A stretch of 64,000 nucleotides of DNA from Roseococcus sp. SDR (GTDB lineage: Bacteria; Pseudomonadota; Alphaproteobacteria; Acetobacterales; Acetobacteraceae). The stretch covers positions 36,820-100,819 of the forward strand of contig NZ_JAHRCU010000018.1 of assembly GCF_019083995.1 (NCBI RefSeq). Reading direction: 5' to 3'. The notes beneath the pieces were generated by a model. The model searched no databases. It was not told where the DNA came from and worked only from the letters and a program-made list of their open reading frames with translations. A program made the translations under genes and the position numbers. This document shows, one piece after another, positions 52,950-61,358 of this stretch (position 1 is the first letter of the stretch; every line of letters starts with the position of its first letter).

Positions 52950-53684
52950 TCAGCGGGACGGGCGGGCCTGGGCGACGCGGGTGGCGGGCGCCGGGCGGCT
53001 GGCCATGCGCTGCTGCGTATTCGCGGCGCGATGGCGCGGCGCGGCGCTGCGCCGGGTGTAGGAGACCGGGCGGATCATGTCGTCAGCCGCATCGGCCAGC
53101 GCCGTATTGGCAGGGCGGTTGTGGATGAAGCCGTAGGTCGGATACTCGCGGCCGAAATTCTCGTTGCTCCAGCCCACCTGGACGCGCACGCGGGTCCAGG
53201 AATTGTCGGACGAGACGTCCATCACCTGCACATTGCGCATGACGGTGCCACGGCGGATGCCCGGGCCGCCCCAATTGGCGTGGTCGATCTCGATCAGGCG
53301 CGCATTGAGCACGCGGGAGACGACGGCGACATGGCCGGAGCTCATGCCCCCCGAACCCGGCCAGGCGAGCACGGAGCCCACCTGCGGGCGCTGGCCGCGG
53401 GCATAGCGGCCGGCGGCATTGTGCCACCAGTCCCGCCCATTGCCGGAAATGTCCATGCCGGTGACCGAGCGCGCATAGGGCACGCAGGTCAGGCCCCCGC
53501 CATAGCCGCCGCGGCTCTGCCGGGTCCCGGCCTGGCGGTTGGCCTGGGCCGAGGCCTGGCGGGGCTGCGATGCGGAAGCCCGCACATCCGACCGTCCATC
53601 CCCGCGCGAGGCGGAGGCCTGGGGCGCGAAGGGCGCCGTGCCAAGCAGCAGGCACATGGTCATGGTCGCGAGCTTCAGACGCAT
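52950..53684 (-). CDS. Exported CHAP-domain protein (putative peptidoglycan amidase/peptidase)
   Basis: 244 residues from ATG 53684; signal MRLKLATMTMCLLLGTAPF. The CHAP core starts TCVPYARSVTGMDI with the catalytic Cys, followed by WHNAAGRYARGQRP, SGHVAVVSRV with the His, and IEIDHANWGG. Flanked by Ser/Gln/Arg-rich low-complexity ends. It probably cleaves cell-wall peptides in the periplasm. Second Cys in the mature part absent apart from the catalytic one. Confidence 0.85.
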   Translation of the reverse strand: MRLKLATMTMCLLLGTAPFAPQASASRGDGRSDVRASASQPRQASAQANRQAGTRQSRGGYGGGLTCVPYARSVTGMDISGNGRDWWHNAAGRYARGQRPQVGSVLAWPGSGGMSSGHVAVVSRVLNARLIEIDHANWGGPGIRRGTVMRNVQVMDVSSDNSWTRVRVQVGWSNENFGREYPTYGFIHNRPANTALADAADDMIRPVSYTRRSAAPRHRAANTQQRMASRPAPATRVAQARPSR

Positions 53685-54044
53685 GCAGAACCCCTCCTGG
53701 GCGGTTGGAATGTTTCGCTGTGTTTCGGGTATCGGGCGAGGGCGGCCCCGGCAACCCGGAATTGCGACACACGGCGTAACCCGGCGTGATTTGTCCACAG
53801 CCCCCCTGTCTGAGCGCAAAAATCAGGACGATCTTCCTGCAAATGCCATTGGCGGAGCTTTTTGCCACAGTGTTGCGGCCGAAATGCCACAGCTTGCCTG
53901 GAAGTCATGTCGGGAGCTTCGCAGCATCATCCTGCCGCGCCGCAGTCACGTCCGACGGCCCCTGACACGAAAAAGCGCGCCGGCCTGACCAGGCCAGCGC
54001 GCTTCTCGAAGTATTGCCGGGCAATGAATGCCCGCCCGCCGGAA
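53685..54044. other. 360-base intergenic region
   Basis: Between the CHAP gene start and the ridA stop. It holds the CHAP promoter (towards 53684), stretches of moderate GC such as 53815-53870, and the terminator 53970-54004. No ORF with credible codon use or ribosome site was found; short frames on both strands here are shadows. Confidence 0.6.
53970..54004 (-). terminator. Intrinsic terminator of the ridA gene
   Basis: On the minus strand AAGCGCGC (54004-53997) pairs with GCGCGCTT (53980-53973), with inner TGGCCT/AGGCC pairing, then TTTTT at 53974-53970. It lies 41 bases beyond the ridA stop codon. This is the clearest intrinsic terminator in the window. Confidence 0.8.
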
Positions 54045-54395
54045 TTACTTGCAGGCGGTGATCATGATTTCCACGAGGTGGCGCGGATCGGCCATATTGG
54101 CCTGCACGCAGGCGCGGGCCGGGCGGCCGGCATCGCCCAGCCACTCCACCCAGACCTTGTTCATCGCGTCGCGGTCACGGATGTCCTTCAGCCAGATCTG
54201 CGCCTGCAGCAGGCGCGTCGTGTCCGTGCCGTTCGCCTCCAGCAGGGCGTTGATCTTGGCGACGACCTGGCGGGTCTGGCCCGTGATGTCCTGGCTCAGG
54301 TCATCGGCGGTGATACCGGCCAGATACACGAAATTGTGGTACTCGACGGCGCTGCTGAGGATCTGGTTGCTGCCGGTGCGGGTGATCTTGCTCAT
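54045..54395 (-). CDS. RidA-family enamine/imine deaminase
   Basis: 116 residues. The loop PARACVQANM keeps the catalytic Arg expected of RidA proper, unlike the homologue at 14982-15371. AGITADDLSQDITGQTRQVV and LEANGTDTTRLLQAQIWL match the trimer-forming part. It hydrolyses reactive enamine intermediates of PLP enzymes. ATG 54395 chosen by homology; the T-run terminator lies downstream. Confidence 0.85.
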   Translation of the reverse strand: MSKITRTGSNQILSSAVEYHNFVYLAGITADDLSQDITGQTRQVVAKINALLEANGTDTTRLLQAQIWLKDIRDRDAMNKVWVEWLGDAGRPARACVQANMADPRHLVEIMITACK

Positions 54396-54540
54396 CTGGG
54401 GCGTTGCTCCTGGTGTTGCGAAGGCCGCCAAGACTTAACGCAGGGGGCGGCAGGGCGGAAGGCGGCGGCGGACGCAATCCCGCATTGCCGCGGAAGGACG
54501 GGCGGCGCAGAGTCACGCCGACGCTCTCGGAGGACGCCGC

Positions 54541-54879
54541 ATGCGACGCAAGACCGGCCCCATTCTCACCGCCCTCGCTCTCTCGGCCTGCTCGGCGCCG
54601 ACGCTGATGCCGCCGACGCCGACCCTGACACTGAGCGACGCCATGACGCAGGCGGTGGACGCCATGGCCACCACCCGTGCCCAGGCGGCACGTCAGGGCC
54701 TGCGCGCCTGCGGAGCGGAGGTCGTGCTGCAGGTCATGCCGGCGGTGGCGGGGCAGGGGGTGCAGCTCGTCCTCGCCCCGCCCGAGGCGCAGGAGGGGGC
54801 GCATTCCAGCAGTGTGACGCTGACGCTCGCCGGCGAGAATTGCGACGCGCCGGAGCCCGCGCCCCGCGCGCGCCGGTAA
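54541..54879 (+). CDS. Small lipoprotein of unknown function
   Basis: 112 residues: signal with lipobox ALSACSAP (Cys near residue 17), then Pro/Thr-rich linker and an Ala/Val-rich C-terminal part with LVLAPPEAQEG. Two later Cys may form a disulfide. No family recognised. Convergent with the oxidoreductase gene. Confidence 0.55.
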   Translation: MRRKTGPILTALALSACSAPTLMPPTPTLTLSDAMTQAVDAMATTRAQAARQGLRACGAEVVLQVMPAVAGQGVQLVLAPPEAQEGAHSSSVTLTLAGENCDAPEPAPRARR

Positions 54880-54886
54880 GCGGTCT

Positions 54887-55861
54887 TCAGGCCACCGCGT
54901 AGGCGCTGCCCGAGGCGGCGGCGAAGATCATCGTCTCGAAGACCGAAACGCCATGGACCGCCTCGTCCAGCGGCAGCGGATAGGCGGGGCCGCCTGCCAC
55001 CGCCGCCGCGAAGGCTTCCAGTTCCGCATGCTCGATATCCGTCACGGGGAAGTCGCGCGTCCATTCCTTGCCGTCACGGGCGCGGAAAAACAGCTGCTCA
55101 TGCCCGCGCTGCTCGACCAGGCCATCCGTGCCGAACAGCGCCACGCGCCAGTAGCGCGGTGCCAGCGCCAGGGTGGCGAAGGTCACGGTCGCGCCGCTCT
55201 CCAGCGTCGCCATCATCGCCGTCGTGTCATCGATGGTGGTGCTGACGCGGGCGTGGCTCAGCACGCGCACGTCGCGGAAGCGCCCGGCCAGGTTGATGAT
55301 CATGTCCACCATGTGGATGCCCATGCCGCCCATGCCCCCCAGCGGGCTTTCGGCGCGGTCGGCCCGCCACATCCCCTCCTTGTAGGCGAAGGCGCCCGGC
55401 CCGCTGAACTGGCCTTCCACGTGCAGTAGCGTGCCGAGCGCCCCTTCGGCCAGGAGCTTCTTCATCTCCGCCACGGCGGGCAGGAAGCGGCGGTTATGGC
55501 CCAGCGCCAGCACCACGCCGGCCTTCTGGCAGGCGGCGACGGCGGCCTCCGCACTCGCCTTGCTGAGCGTGAAGGGCTTCTCGACGAAGACGTGCTTGCC
55601 CGCGGCGGCGGCGGCGATCACCTGCTCGGCATGGATGCCGTGCGGGCTGGCGAGCGCCACCGCCTGCACCTCGCGGTCAGCCAGCACTTCCTTATAGGTC
55701 GCGTGCAGGCGGATGCCCTTCTCGGCCGCGTAGTCGCGCGCCTTGTCCAGCGTGCCCGTCGTGCCGGCGACGAAGCGCAGCCCCGCGCCGTTCCTGCCCT
55801 GCACGGAGTTGACCAGCGTGCGGCCCCAATTGCCCATGCCGATGATCGCGGTGTTCAGCAT
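54887..55861 (-). CDS. Gfo/Idh/MocA-family NAD(P)-dependent oxidoreductase
   Basis: 324 residues. AIIGMGNWGRTLVNSV is the Rossmann loop, GKHVFVEKPFTL carries the Lys of the EKP signature, and GGMGGMGIHMVDMI holds the probable catalytic His. It oxidises or reduces a sugar or inositol derivative with NAD(P). It follows the MFS gene with 11 bases between, so it may process the solute moved by that transporter. ATG 55861. Confidence 0.88.
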   Translation of the reverse strand: MLNTAIIGMGNWGRTLVNSVQGRNGAGLRFVAGTTGTLDKARDYAAEKGIRLHATYKEVLADREVQAVALASPHGIHAEQVIAAAAAGKHVFVEKPFTLSKASAEAAVAACQKAGVVLALGHNRRFLPAVAEMKKLLAEGALGTLLHVEGQFSGPGAFAYKEGMWRADRAESPLGGMGGMGIHMVDMIINLAGRFRDVRVLSHARVSTTIDDTTAMMATLESGATVTFATLALAPRYWRVALFGTDGLVEQRGHEQLFFRARDGKEWTRDFPVTDIEHAELEAFAAAVAGGPAYPLPLDEAVHGVSVFETMIFAAASGSAYAVA

Positions 55862-55872
55862 CCAAACCAGTC

Positions 55873-57015
55873 CTATGTGGGATTCTCGAGATGTCTGGCC
55901 CAGGCACGCATGCGTGTCACGCCCCAGGCCGTCACCAGCAACGCGGCCCCCGCCGCGATCAGCGTGGGGAGCCGCATGCCGAAGGCTTCGCCCGCCGTGC
56001 CCAGCACCAGGGCGCCCAGGGCCGGGCAGGCGCGCGTGATGAGGCCCCAGAGGGCGAGCGTCCGCCCGCGCATCTTGGTCAGGGCGGCCGATTGCGCGAG
56101 CGTCTGCACCGAAATGCCGTGCATCGAGGCGCAGGCGCCGTAGAGCACGCCGCAGAGCACCGCGAAGGCGAACCAGCCCGTCGCCACGAAGCCCATGGCG
56201 CAAAGCGCCTGCACGCCGATCGCGACCACCGCGACCCGCGTCGTCCCCTGGAGCCGCCCGCGCGAGGCCACCCAGAGCCCCGCCACCAGCGCGCCCACGC
56301 CGATCGCCGCGGTCAGCAGCGCGAGCCCGGCCGCCCCCTGGTCGAACAGGCGCTCCACATAGGGCGGCAGCACCTCCTGGATGCCGCGCAGCAGGATGGC
56401 GCTGATGCCGGCAAAGAGCAGGATGGGCCCGATGCCCGGATGGTTGGCGGCATAGCGCACGCCCTCCACGGTTTCCGCCAGCAACGAGGCCTCGGGTGCG
56501 TGGCCCTGGATATGCGCGGGGTCCACCCGCATCAGCGGAAGGCTCGCCGTGGCGAGCACATAGGCGGCCACGTTGCAGAGGATGGCCGGCACCACGCCCC
56601 AGATCGCCACCATCGGGCCCGCGATGGCGGGCCCCAGGAAGCGCGCGACATTGTAGGTGAGCGAATTGCAGGCGACGGCCGCCGGCAGGTCCGCGCGCGG
56701 CACCAGCCCCGGCATCAGCGCCTGGCGGGCCGGCTGCGCGAAGCTCGCCGCGATCCCGCCGATCACCTCGAACAGCAGCAGCGAGCCGATGGAGATCACG
56801 CCCGTCCAGGTCAGGATGGCGATGCCCAGCGCCTGCGCGCCGATGACACCCTGCGCGATCATGGTCAGCTTTACGCGGTCCATGCGGTCCGCCACGGCGC
56901 CCGCGATGGGGCTGAAGACGACGGCGGGCGCCAGGTCGCAGAAGGCCACCATGCCGACCCAGAAGGAGGAGCGCGTCAGCTCCCAGGCCAGCCACATCAC
57001 CGCGATGCGGTGCAT
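55873..57015 (-). CDS. MFS transporter whose coding signal begins upstream of the first ATG
   Basis: 380 residues from ATG 57015, about eleven spans; AGAVADRMDRVKLTMIAQG is an MFS A-motif. The same frame stays open upstream for another 31 codons to about 57108 and reads like an MFS N-terminus (GPFGALGRALSHRDARIFF, then SASLTAWTGLW), which would complete the first span. No ATG, GTG or TTG exists there; the only candidates are CTG codons at 57108 and 57078. The true start may be a non-standard CTG coupled to the upstream stop at 57110-57112. Confidence 0.75.
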   Translation of the reverse strand: MHRIAVMWLAWELTRSSFWVGMVAFCDLAPAVVFSPIAGAVADRMDRVKLTMIAQGVIGAQALGIAILTWTGVISIGSLLLFEVIGGIAASFAQPARQALMPGLVPRADLPAAVACNSLTYNVARFLGPAIAGPMVAIWGVVPAILCNVAAYVLATASLPLMRVDPAHIQGHAPEASLLAETVEGVRYAANHPGIGPILLFAGISAILLRGIQEVLPPYVERLFDQGAAGLALLTAAIGVGALVAGLWVASRGRLQGTTRVAVVAIGVQALCAMGFVATGWFAFAVLCGVLYGACASMHGISVQTLAQSAALTKMRGRTLALWGLITRACPALGALVLGTAGEAFGMRLPTLIAAGAALLVTAWGVTRMRAWARHLENPT

Positions 57016-57109
57016 CCAGAGCCCGGTCCAGGCGGTCAGGCTGGCCGAGAAGAAGATCCGGGCATCGCGGTGGGACAGGGCGCGGCCGAGCGCGCCGAAA
57101 GGACCCAGC

Positions 57110-57532
57110 TCAGGAGCTCGGCCGAGCGCCCCGGCGCGGCGGGGTGGGCGCGGGTGTCGCGGCCGGTGTCGCGGCCGGGGCCGGCTGCACCGAGGGGTCG
57201 TTCTGCGTGTTCAGGCGGATGCACTCATTGATGCGCCGCTCGAACAGGTATTGCCGCGCCAGCACATCGGTCTGGTTGGTCGAGGGCTGGCCGCCGAAGC
57301 CCGCACCGAGGCGCGAATTGCTCTCATCCTCGCGCAGCAGCATGCTGCGATCCTGCCGCTGCAGCTGCTGCGCCACCTGGGCGCGGCAGGCCTGGGCGAC
57401 CGCCTCATTGGTGCGCGGGTCTCCCGGGCGTGGCGGCGACAGGGTGGGGGCGGAGAAATTCCCCGGGAAGTTGCCGGAGGGGCCGCAGGCGGCGAGGAAG
57501 AGGACGGGCAGGAGCCAGGCGGCGCGCGACAT
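57110..57532 (-). CDS. Lipoprotein of unknown function
   Basis: 140 residues from ATG 57532. Lipobox LFLAACGPSG, then a linker of Pro/Gly/Asn, then a helical middle (AQACRAQVAQQLQRQDRSML) and QPSTNQTDVLARQYLFERRI with one more Cys. The C-terminal tail is Pro/Ala-rich (ATPAATPAPTPPRRG). No family assigned. Its stop is 2 bases before the possible CTG start of the MFS gene. Confidence 0.6.
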   Translation of the reverse strand: MSRAAWLLPVLFLAACGPSGNFPGNFSAPTLSPPRPGDPRTNEAVAQACRAQVAQQLQRQDRSMLLREDESNSRLGAGFGGQPSTNQTDVLARQYLFERRINECIRLNTQNDPSVQPAPAATPAATPAPTPPRRGARPSS

Positions 57533-57572
57533 GCGGGGGCGTCTTTCGTCAGGGTGGGCGTCAGAAGGATCG

Positions 57573-58046
57573 TCAGGCGGAAGCATGCGAAATGCTCCGT
57601 CCCAGCATCGCACGCAATGGGCCATCCTCGAAACGCCCCGTCGCGTCGAGCGGCGCGCGGGCGGCGGCGGCGAGCAGGGCAGGGTGGAATTCGGCCCCTT
57701 CGGCCGTGATGGCAAACAGGCCGCGCAGCCATTTGGCGCGCCCCAGCACCTCCACCAGCGCCAGGAGGCGCAGGCAGAGCGCGAGGCCCGCCAGGGAATC
57801 GAGCCCATCGCGCCGTGCCATCGCCTCGGCCCAGCAGGCGGCATCCGTGTCGGTCAACGCGATCTCCACGCCGTCCTGGAAGGCGATCAGTCGCGCCGGA
57901 CCCCAAAGCCCTGCCTCGGCCGAGGCGCGGGCCGCCTCCCAGGCGGATTCGAGGGCCGAGGGCCGCACCGGCGGCAGGGCCGAGGCGGCGACGCCGATCT
58001 CATGCCGCAACGCGCCGGAGGGCAGGGCGGTGGTGGTGACGGTCAC
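57573..58046 (-). CDS. Hypothetical cytosolic protein, 157 residues
   Basis: No signal or membrane span. Ala/Leu-rich helical protein with WGPARLIAFQDGVEIALTDTD and RAKWLRGLFAITAEGAEFHP. I recognise no domain. It runs in the same direction as the SGNH gene upstream, whose stop is 12 bases before this start, and as the lipoprotein gene 40 bases downstream. Confidence 0.5.
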   Translation of the reverse strand: MTVTTTALPSGALRHEIGVAASALPPVRPSALESAWEAARASAEAGLWGPARLIAFQDGVEIALTDTDAACWAEAMARRDGLDSLAGLALCLRLLALVEVLGRAKWLRGLFAITAEGAEFHPALLAAAARAPLDATGRFEDGPLRAMLGRSISHASA

Positions 58047-58058
58047 GGGCAGGGGCGA

Positions 58059-58805
58059 TCAGTTCGCGGCGAGCTGCGCCTCGCGCTGCCCGGCGGAGCG
58101 GAGCAGGGCGGCCGCCAGCGCCTCGGCGAGGCAGGCATAGCCGCGATCATTGTGGTGGAGGCCATCGGGCGCGATCACCTCGCCCTGCGGCAGCCCCGCC
58201 TCCTGCCAGCGGCGCATGAGGCGCGAGCGGGCGAAGAGGGGCACGCGCTCCTCCTCGGCGAGTGCGCGCATCGCCGCCTCGAAGCGGGCATGGGCCGGCG
58301 TGCCCAGGATGCGCGGCGCCTGCTGGTTGTCCATCAGCACCACCTCGACGCCGGCCTGGCGCAGGCGGCGCAGCCCCTGGCGCATCAGCGCGAGGAAGCC
58401 CTCCGGGTCGCGCCCCAGCAGCACCTCATTGCCGCCGGCCTGCCAGATGACGAGGTCCGGGTCATGCGCCAGAACATCGGCTTCGAGGCGCGCCAGCATC
58501 TCCTGGCTGGTTTCGCCCGACTTGCCGGCGTTGATGACGTTCAGCTCCACGCCCGGCAGCTTGCCGCGCAGCAGCGTCTCCAGCCGGTTCGGATAGGCCG
58601 CCTCGCGCGAGGAGGCGCCCGCACCCTCGGTCGAGGAGGAGCCGAGCGCGACGATGGTCAGCGGCTCGCCCGCATCCAGCTCGGCCTGGACGCCGAGCAG
58701 AGGGGCCAGCCGCTCGGTGACCGAGGGGCAGCCGGGGGCGGCCATTCCTGCGCCGGGGGCGAGGAGGAGGCTGAGCAGCAGGAAAGGGGGGACGCGGCGC
58801 AGCAT
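58059..58805 (-). CDS. Exported SGNH/GDSL-type hydrolase
   Basis: 248 residues with a signal ending AGMAAP. The four SGNH blocks are present: LGSSSTEGAG with the nucleophile Ser, NAGKSGETS with Gly, WQAGGNEVL with Asn, and APDGLHHNDRGY with the Asp-His pair. It should de-esterify an acyl substituent in the periplasm. Divergent from opgC across 19 bases, and a homologue lies on opgC's other side. Confidence 0.85.
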   Translation of the reverse strand: MLRRVPPFLLLSLLLAPGAGMAAPGCPSVTERLAPLLGVQAELDAGEPLTIVALGSSSTEGAGASSREAAYPNRLETLLRGKLPGVELNVINAGKSGETSQEMLARLEADVLAHDPDLVIWQAGGNEVLLGRDPEGFLALMRQGLRRLRQAGVEVVLMDNQQAPRILGTPAHARFEAAMRALAEEERVPLFARSRLMRRWQEAGLPQGEVIAPDGLHHNDRGYACLAEALAAALLRSAGQREAQLAAN

Positions 58806-58824
58806 TCACGTCATATAGGGCCTC

Positions 58825-60030
58825 ATGACGCCCATGGCTACGCAAACCAGCAGTCCCAGCACCGCATCACTCCCGCGGCCGGGGCGGGACATGCGTGCCG
58901 ACATCTGCCGGGGCCTCGCGCTCTGGATGATCGTGATCAACCACACGCCGGGCAATTGGGTGGGCGGCTTCACGCTCAAGAACTTCGCCTTCGCCGACGC
59001 GACCGAGGCCTTCGTGCTGCTGGCCGGCTATGCCGGCGCCTTCGCCTATGCCGGCCAGGCCGACCGCCAGGGCTGGGCGCCGGCGGCGGCGAGCCTCGTC
59101 CGCCGCATCGGCAAGCTCTATGTCGCGCACATCTTCCTGCTGGTGGTCTTCACCGCGCAGGTGGGGTTCTCGGCCGCGACGCTCGACCGCGCCACCTACC
59201 TGGACGAGCTGGCGCTCGACCCCTTCGCCGAGCAACCCTACCGGACGCTGCTGGAGGCGCTGCTGCTGCGCTTCCAGCCGCATTTCCTCGACATCCTGCC
59301 GCTCTACATCGTGCTGCTCGCGCTGCTCATCCCGGGGCTGCTGCTGCGCGGCCACCCCTGGGCGGTGCTGACGCTCTCCGTGGCGCTCTGGCTCGGCGTG
59401 CGGGCGGCGGGCTTCAACCTGCCGCGCTGGCAGGAGGGCGGCTGGTTCTTCAACCCGCTGGCCTGGCAGGTGCTCTTCGTCTGCGGCTTCCTGCTGGGGC
59501 AGGCGGCGCGGGGCGCGCCCTCCATCCCCCTGCCGCCCCGAAGCCCCTGGATCGCGGCGCTGGCCCTGCTGGTCCTTGGGCTCGGCGTGCTCGGCATGAT
59601 CGTCTCCGAGCACCTGCCCGAGACGATGGAGGAGATGCCGCTCTGGTTCTCCGACTTCCTGGTGGGCATCGACAAGACCTCGCTCCATCCGGTGCGGCTG
59701 ATCACGATGCTGGCGCTGACCTATCTCGTCGCTGCCTATGTCCCGCGTGATTGGGGCTTTCTCCGCTCGCGCTGGATCTGGCCCTTCGCCGCCATGGGAC
59801 GGCACAGCCTGCCTGTCTTCTGCTTCGGCATCCTGCTCTCCTTCGCCGCGCGGCTGCTGCTGGAGCAGGATGACGGCTGGGGGATGCAACTCGCCGTCAA
59901 CCTCTTCTGCTTCGCGGCCCTCGTCACCGTGGCCGTCATTGCCGACTGGGCGCGCGAGACGGTGCGCCCCAAGCCTGTCGCCAGCCCCGCCCCGACTTCC
60001 CCCCCCTTGCCGCTCCCCGGGATCGCCTGA
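58825..60030 (+). CDS. opgC: OpgC-type membrane acyltransferase
   Basis: 401 residues with about ten spans. ADICRGLALWMIVINHTPGNW and DATEAFVLLAGYAGA match OpgC, which transfers succinyl groups to osmoregulated periplasmic glucans. PVFCFGILLSFAARLLL lies near the end. C-terminal tail Pro-rich. Coupled with the SGNH-like gene 2 bases downstream. Start 58825 or the second ATG at 58834. Confidence 0.85.
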   Translation: MTPMATQTSSPSTASLPRPGRDMRADICRGLALWMIVINHTPGNWVGGFTLKNFAFADATEAFVLLAGYAGAFAYAGQADRQGWAPAAASLVRRIGKLYVAHIFLLVVFTAQVGFSAATLDRATYLDELALDPFAEQPYRTLLEALLLRFQPHFLDILPLYIVLLALLIPGLLLRGHPWAVLTLSVALWLGVRAAGFNLPRWQEGGWFFNPLAWQVLFVCGFLLGQAARGAPSIPLPPRSPWIAALALLVLGLGVLGMIVSEHLPETMEEMPLWFSDFLVGIDKTSLHPVRLITMLALTYLVAAYVPRDWGFLRSRWIWPFAAMGRHSLPVFCFGILLSFAARLLLEQDDGWGMQLAVNLFCFAALVTVAVIADWARETVRPKPVASPAPTSPPLPLPGIA

Positions 60031-60032
60031 CC

Positions 60033-60815
60033 ATGCCCTTCCCAGCCCTTGCCGCGCCCGTCTTTCCCAACCGGGCCCTTCCTGCCCTGGCCCTCGCCGC
60101 CATGGCCCTGGTGGCCGCCATCGGCGCCCCCAGGACGGCGCGCGCCGCGCTCTGCGACATCCCGCCCGAGGTGGTGAGTGCGGCCCGCCCGCTGCCAGCC
60201 ACGGCCCGTGCCCTGCAGCAGGGCAATCTGCGCGTGCTGATCCTGGGCTCGGGCTCCATCACCGGCCCCGGCGCCTCGGGCCCCGACGCCGCCTGGCCCG
60301 CCCGGCTGCAGACGCTGCTTGCCGCGCGCTTCCCCGGCCGCTCGGTCGAGATCGCGCTGCGCGGCGGTCGGGGTGTCACCGTGCATGACCACCAGGCCCT
60401 GCTGCGCGAGAGCCTGGCCGCTGAGACGCCCGCCCTCGTGCTCTGGCAGGCCGGCACGGTGGAGGCGGTGCGCGGCCTCGACCCCGATGACATGGGCGAG
60501 GCGATGCGCCTCGGCCTCGAGCGCATCCGCCGCCGGGGCGCGGACATCATCATCCTCGACCAGCAATACTCCCGCTTCCTGCGCGCCAATGCGAATATCG
60601 ACCCCTATCGAGACAAGCTGCGCCTCGTGGCCGCCGCCGCCGGCGCACCGCTCTTCCGCCGCTACGACCTGATGCAGCACTGGGTGGACACCGGCGCGCT
60701 CGACCTCGAGCGCACGGCGCGGGCGGATCGCGGGGCGGCGACCGACCGGCTGAATGACTGCCTGGCCCGCGCGCTGGTGGAACTCATCGCGCAGGGGGTG
60801 GCCGAGGCGCGGTGA
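60033..60815 (+). CDS. Exported SGNH-like protein with incomplete catalytic set
   Basis: 260 residues; signal about 40 residues (AIGAPRTARAAL). LILGSGSITGPGASG is block I, and WQAGTVEAVRG is block III with Thr where Asn is expected. The last block, where Asp-x-x-His should be, reads GAATDRLNDCLARAL with no His. The nucleophile Ser seems kept but the Asn and the triad His are not. It may be a binding protein or a non-standard esterase. It follows opgC by 2 bases. Confidence 0.75.
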   Translation: MPFPALAAPVFPNRALPALALAAMALVAAIGAPRTARAALCDIPPEVVSAARPLPATARALQQGNLRVLILGSGSITGPGASGPDAAWPARLQTLLAARFPGRSVEIALRGGRGVTVHDHQALLRESLAAETPALVLWQAGTVEAVRGLDPDDMGEAMRLGLERIRRRGADIIILDQQYSRFLRANANIDPYRDKLRLVAAAAGAPLFRRYDLMQHWVDTGALDLERTARADRGAATDRLNDCLARALVELIAQGVAEAR

Positions 60816-60822
60816 GGGGGCG

Positions 60823-61212
60823 TTACTGCTCCCGGTGGCACCGGAAGTTGAAGGCGTTGCCGGTCACGACGACGCTGCCGCTCATTCCCGGTTCCATCGG
60901 GGCGCTGCCGCCGAAACAGTGACCCGGGCGCTCCCACCGGATGCCGTTGTGGAATTCCATCTCGATCGCCAGCGACTGGAGATCTTGGAGTGTCGCGCAA
61001 TTCCGCTCCGCGAGCAGGCTCGTGACCCAGCGGCTGGTGTGGCGGGTTCCCTGCCAATCGGCATAGACGAAACGGCTCCGCATGACGAGGGCCGACTGGT
61101 TGATCGCGCAGACGCGGACGACCGTCTGCGCCTCGGCCGGCCCGGGGGCCATCATCGTGAAGCTGGCGGCCAGGGCGGCGGCGGCGATCAGGGGGTGGGT
61201 CAGGTGGCGCAT
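60823..61212 (-). CDS. Small exported Cys-rich protein, unknown function
   Basis: 129 residues from ATG 61212; signal MRHLTHPLIAAAALAASFTM, cleaved after AEAQ. Mature part has four Cys (VCAINQS, RNCATLQ, GHCFGGS, RCHREQ) that could form two disulfides. No family recognised. Convergent with the SGNH-like gene. Confidence 0.6.
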   Translation of the reverse strand: MRHLTHPLIAAAALAASFTMMAPGPAEAQTVVRVCAINQSALVMRSRFVYADWQGTRHTSRWVTSLLAERNCATLQDLQSLAIEMEFHNGIRWERPGHCFGGSAPMEPGMSGSVVVTGNAFNFRCHREQ

Positions 61213-61358
61213 CGGGCGGGCTCCCTCTTCTGCCGCGATGATGCACGCGGGGCTTGTGCCGTACCAATCGGTTCCGCCACCGATCCCCATCGGCCCGACC
61301 AAAGATCAGCGGGCGAGGGAGGTTCCGTGGCGCAGGATTCCGCTTTAGCGTCCGCTCC

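Noticed and set aside
53862..54902. 346-residue plus-strand ORF over the intergenic region and ridA
   Set aside because: It is a shadow of ridA and of the small lipoprotein in a different frame, without a coherent protein pattern.
57144..59750. 868-residue plus-strand ORF spanning several genes
   Set aside because: Crosses the opgC start in another frame and covers the SGNH gene antisense; composition is not protein-like.
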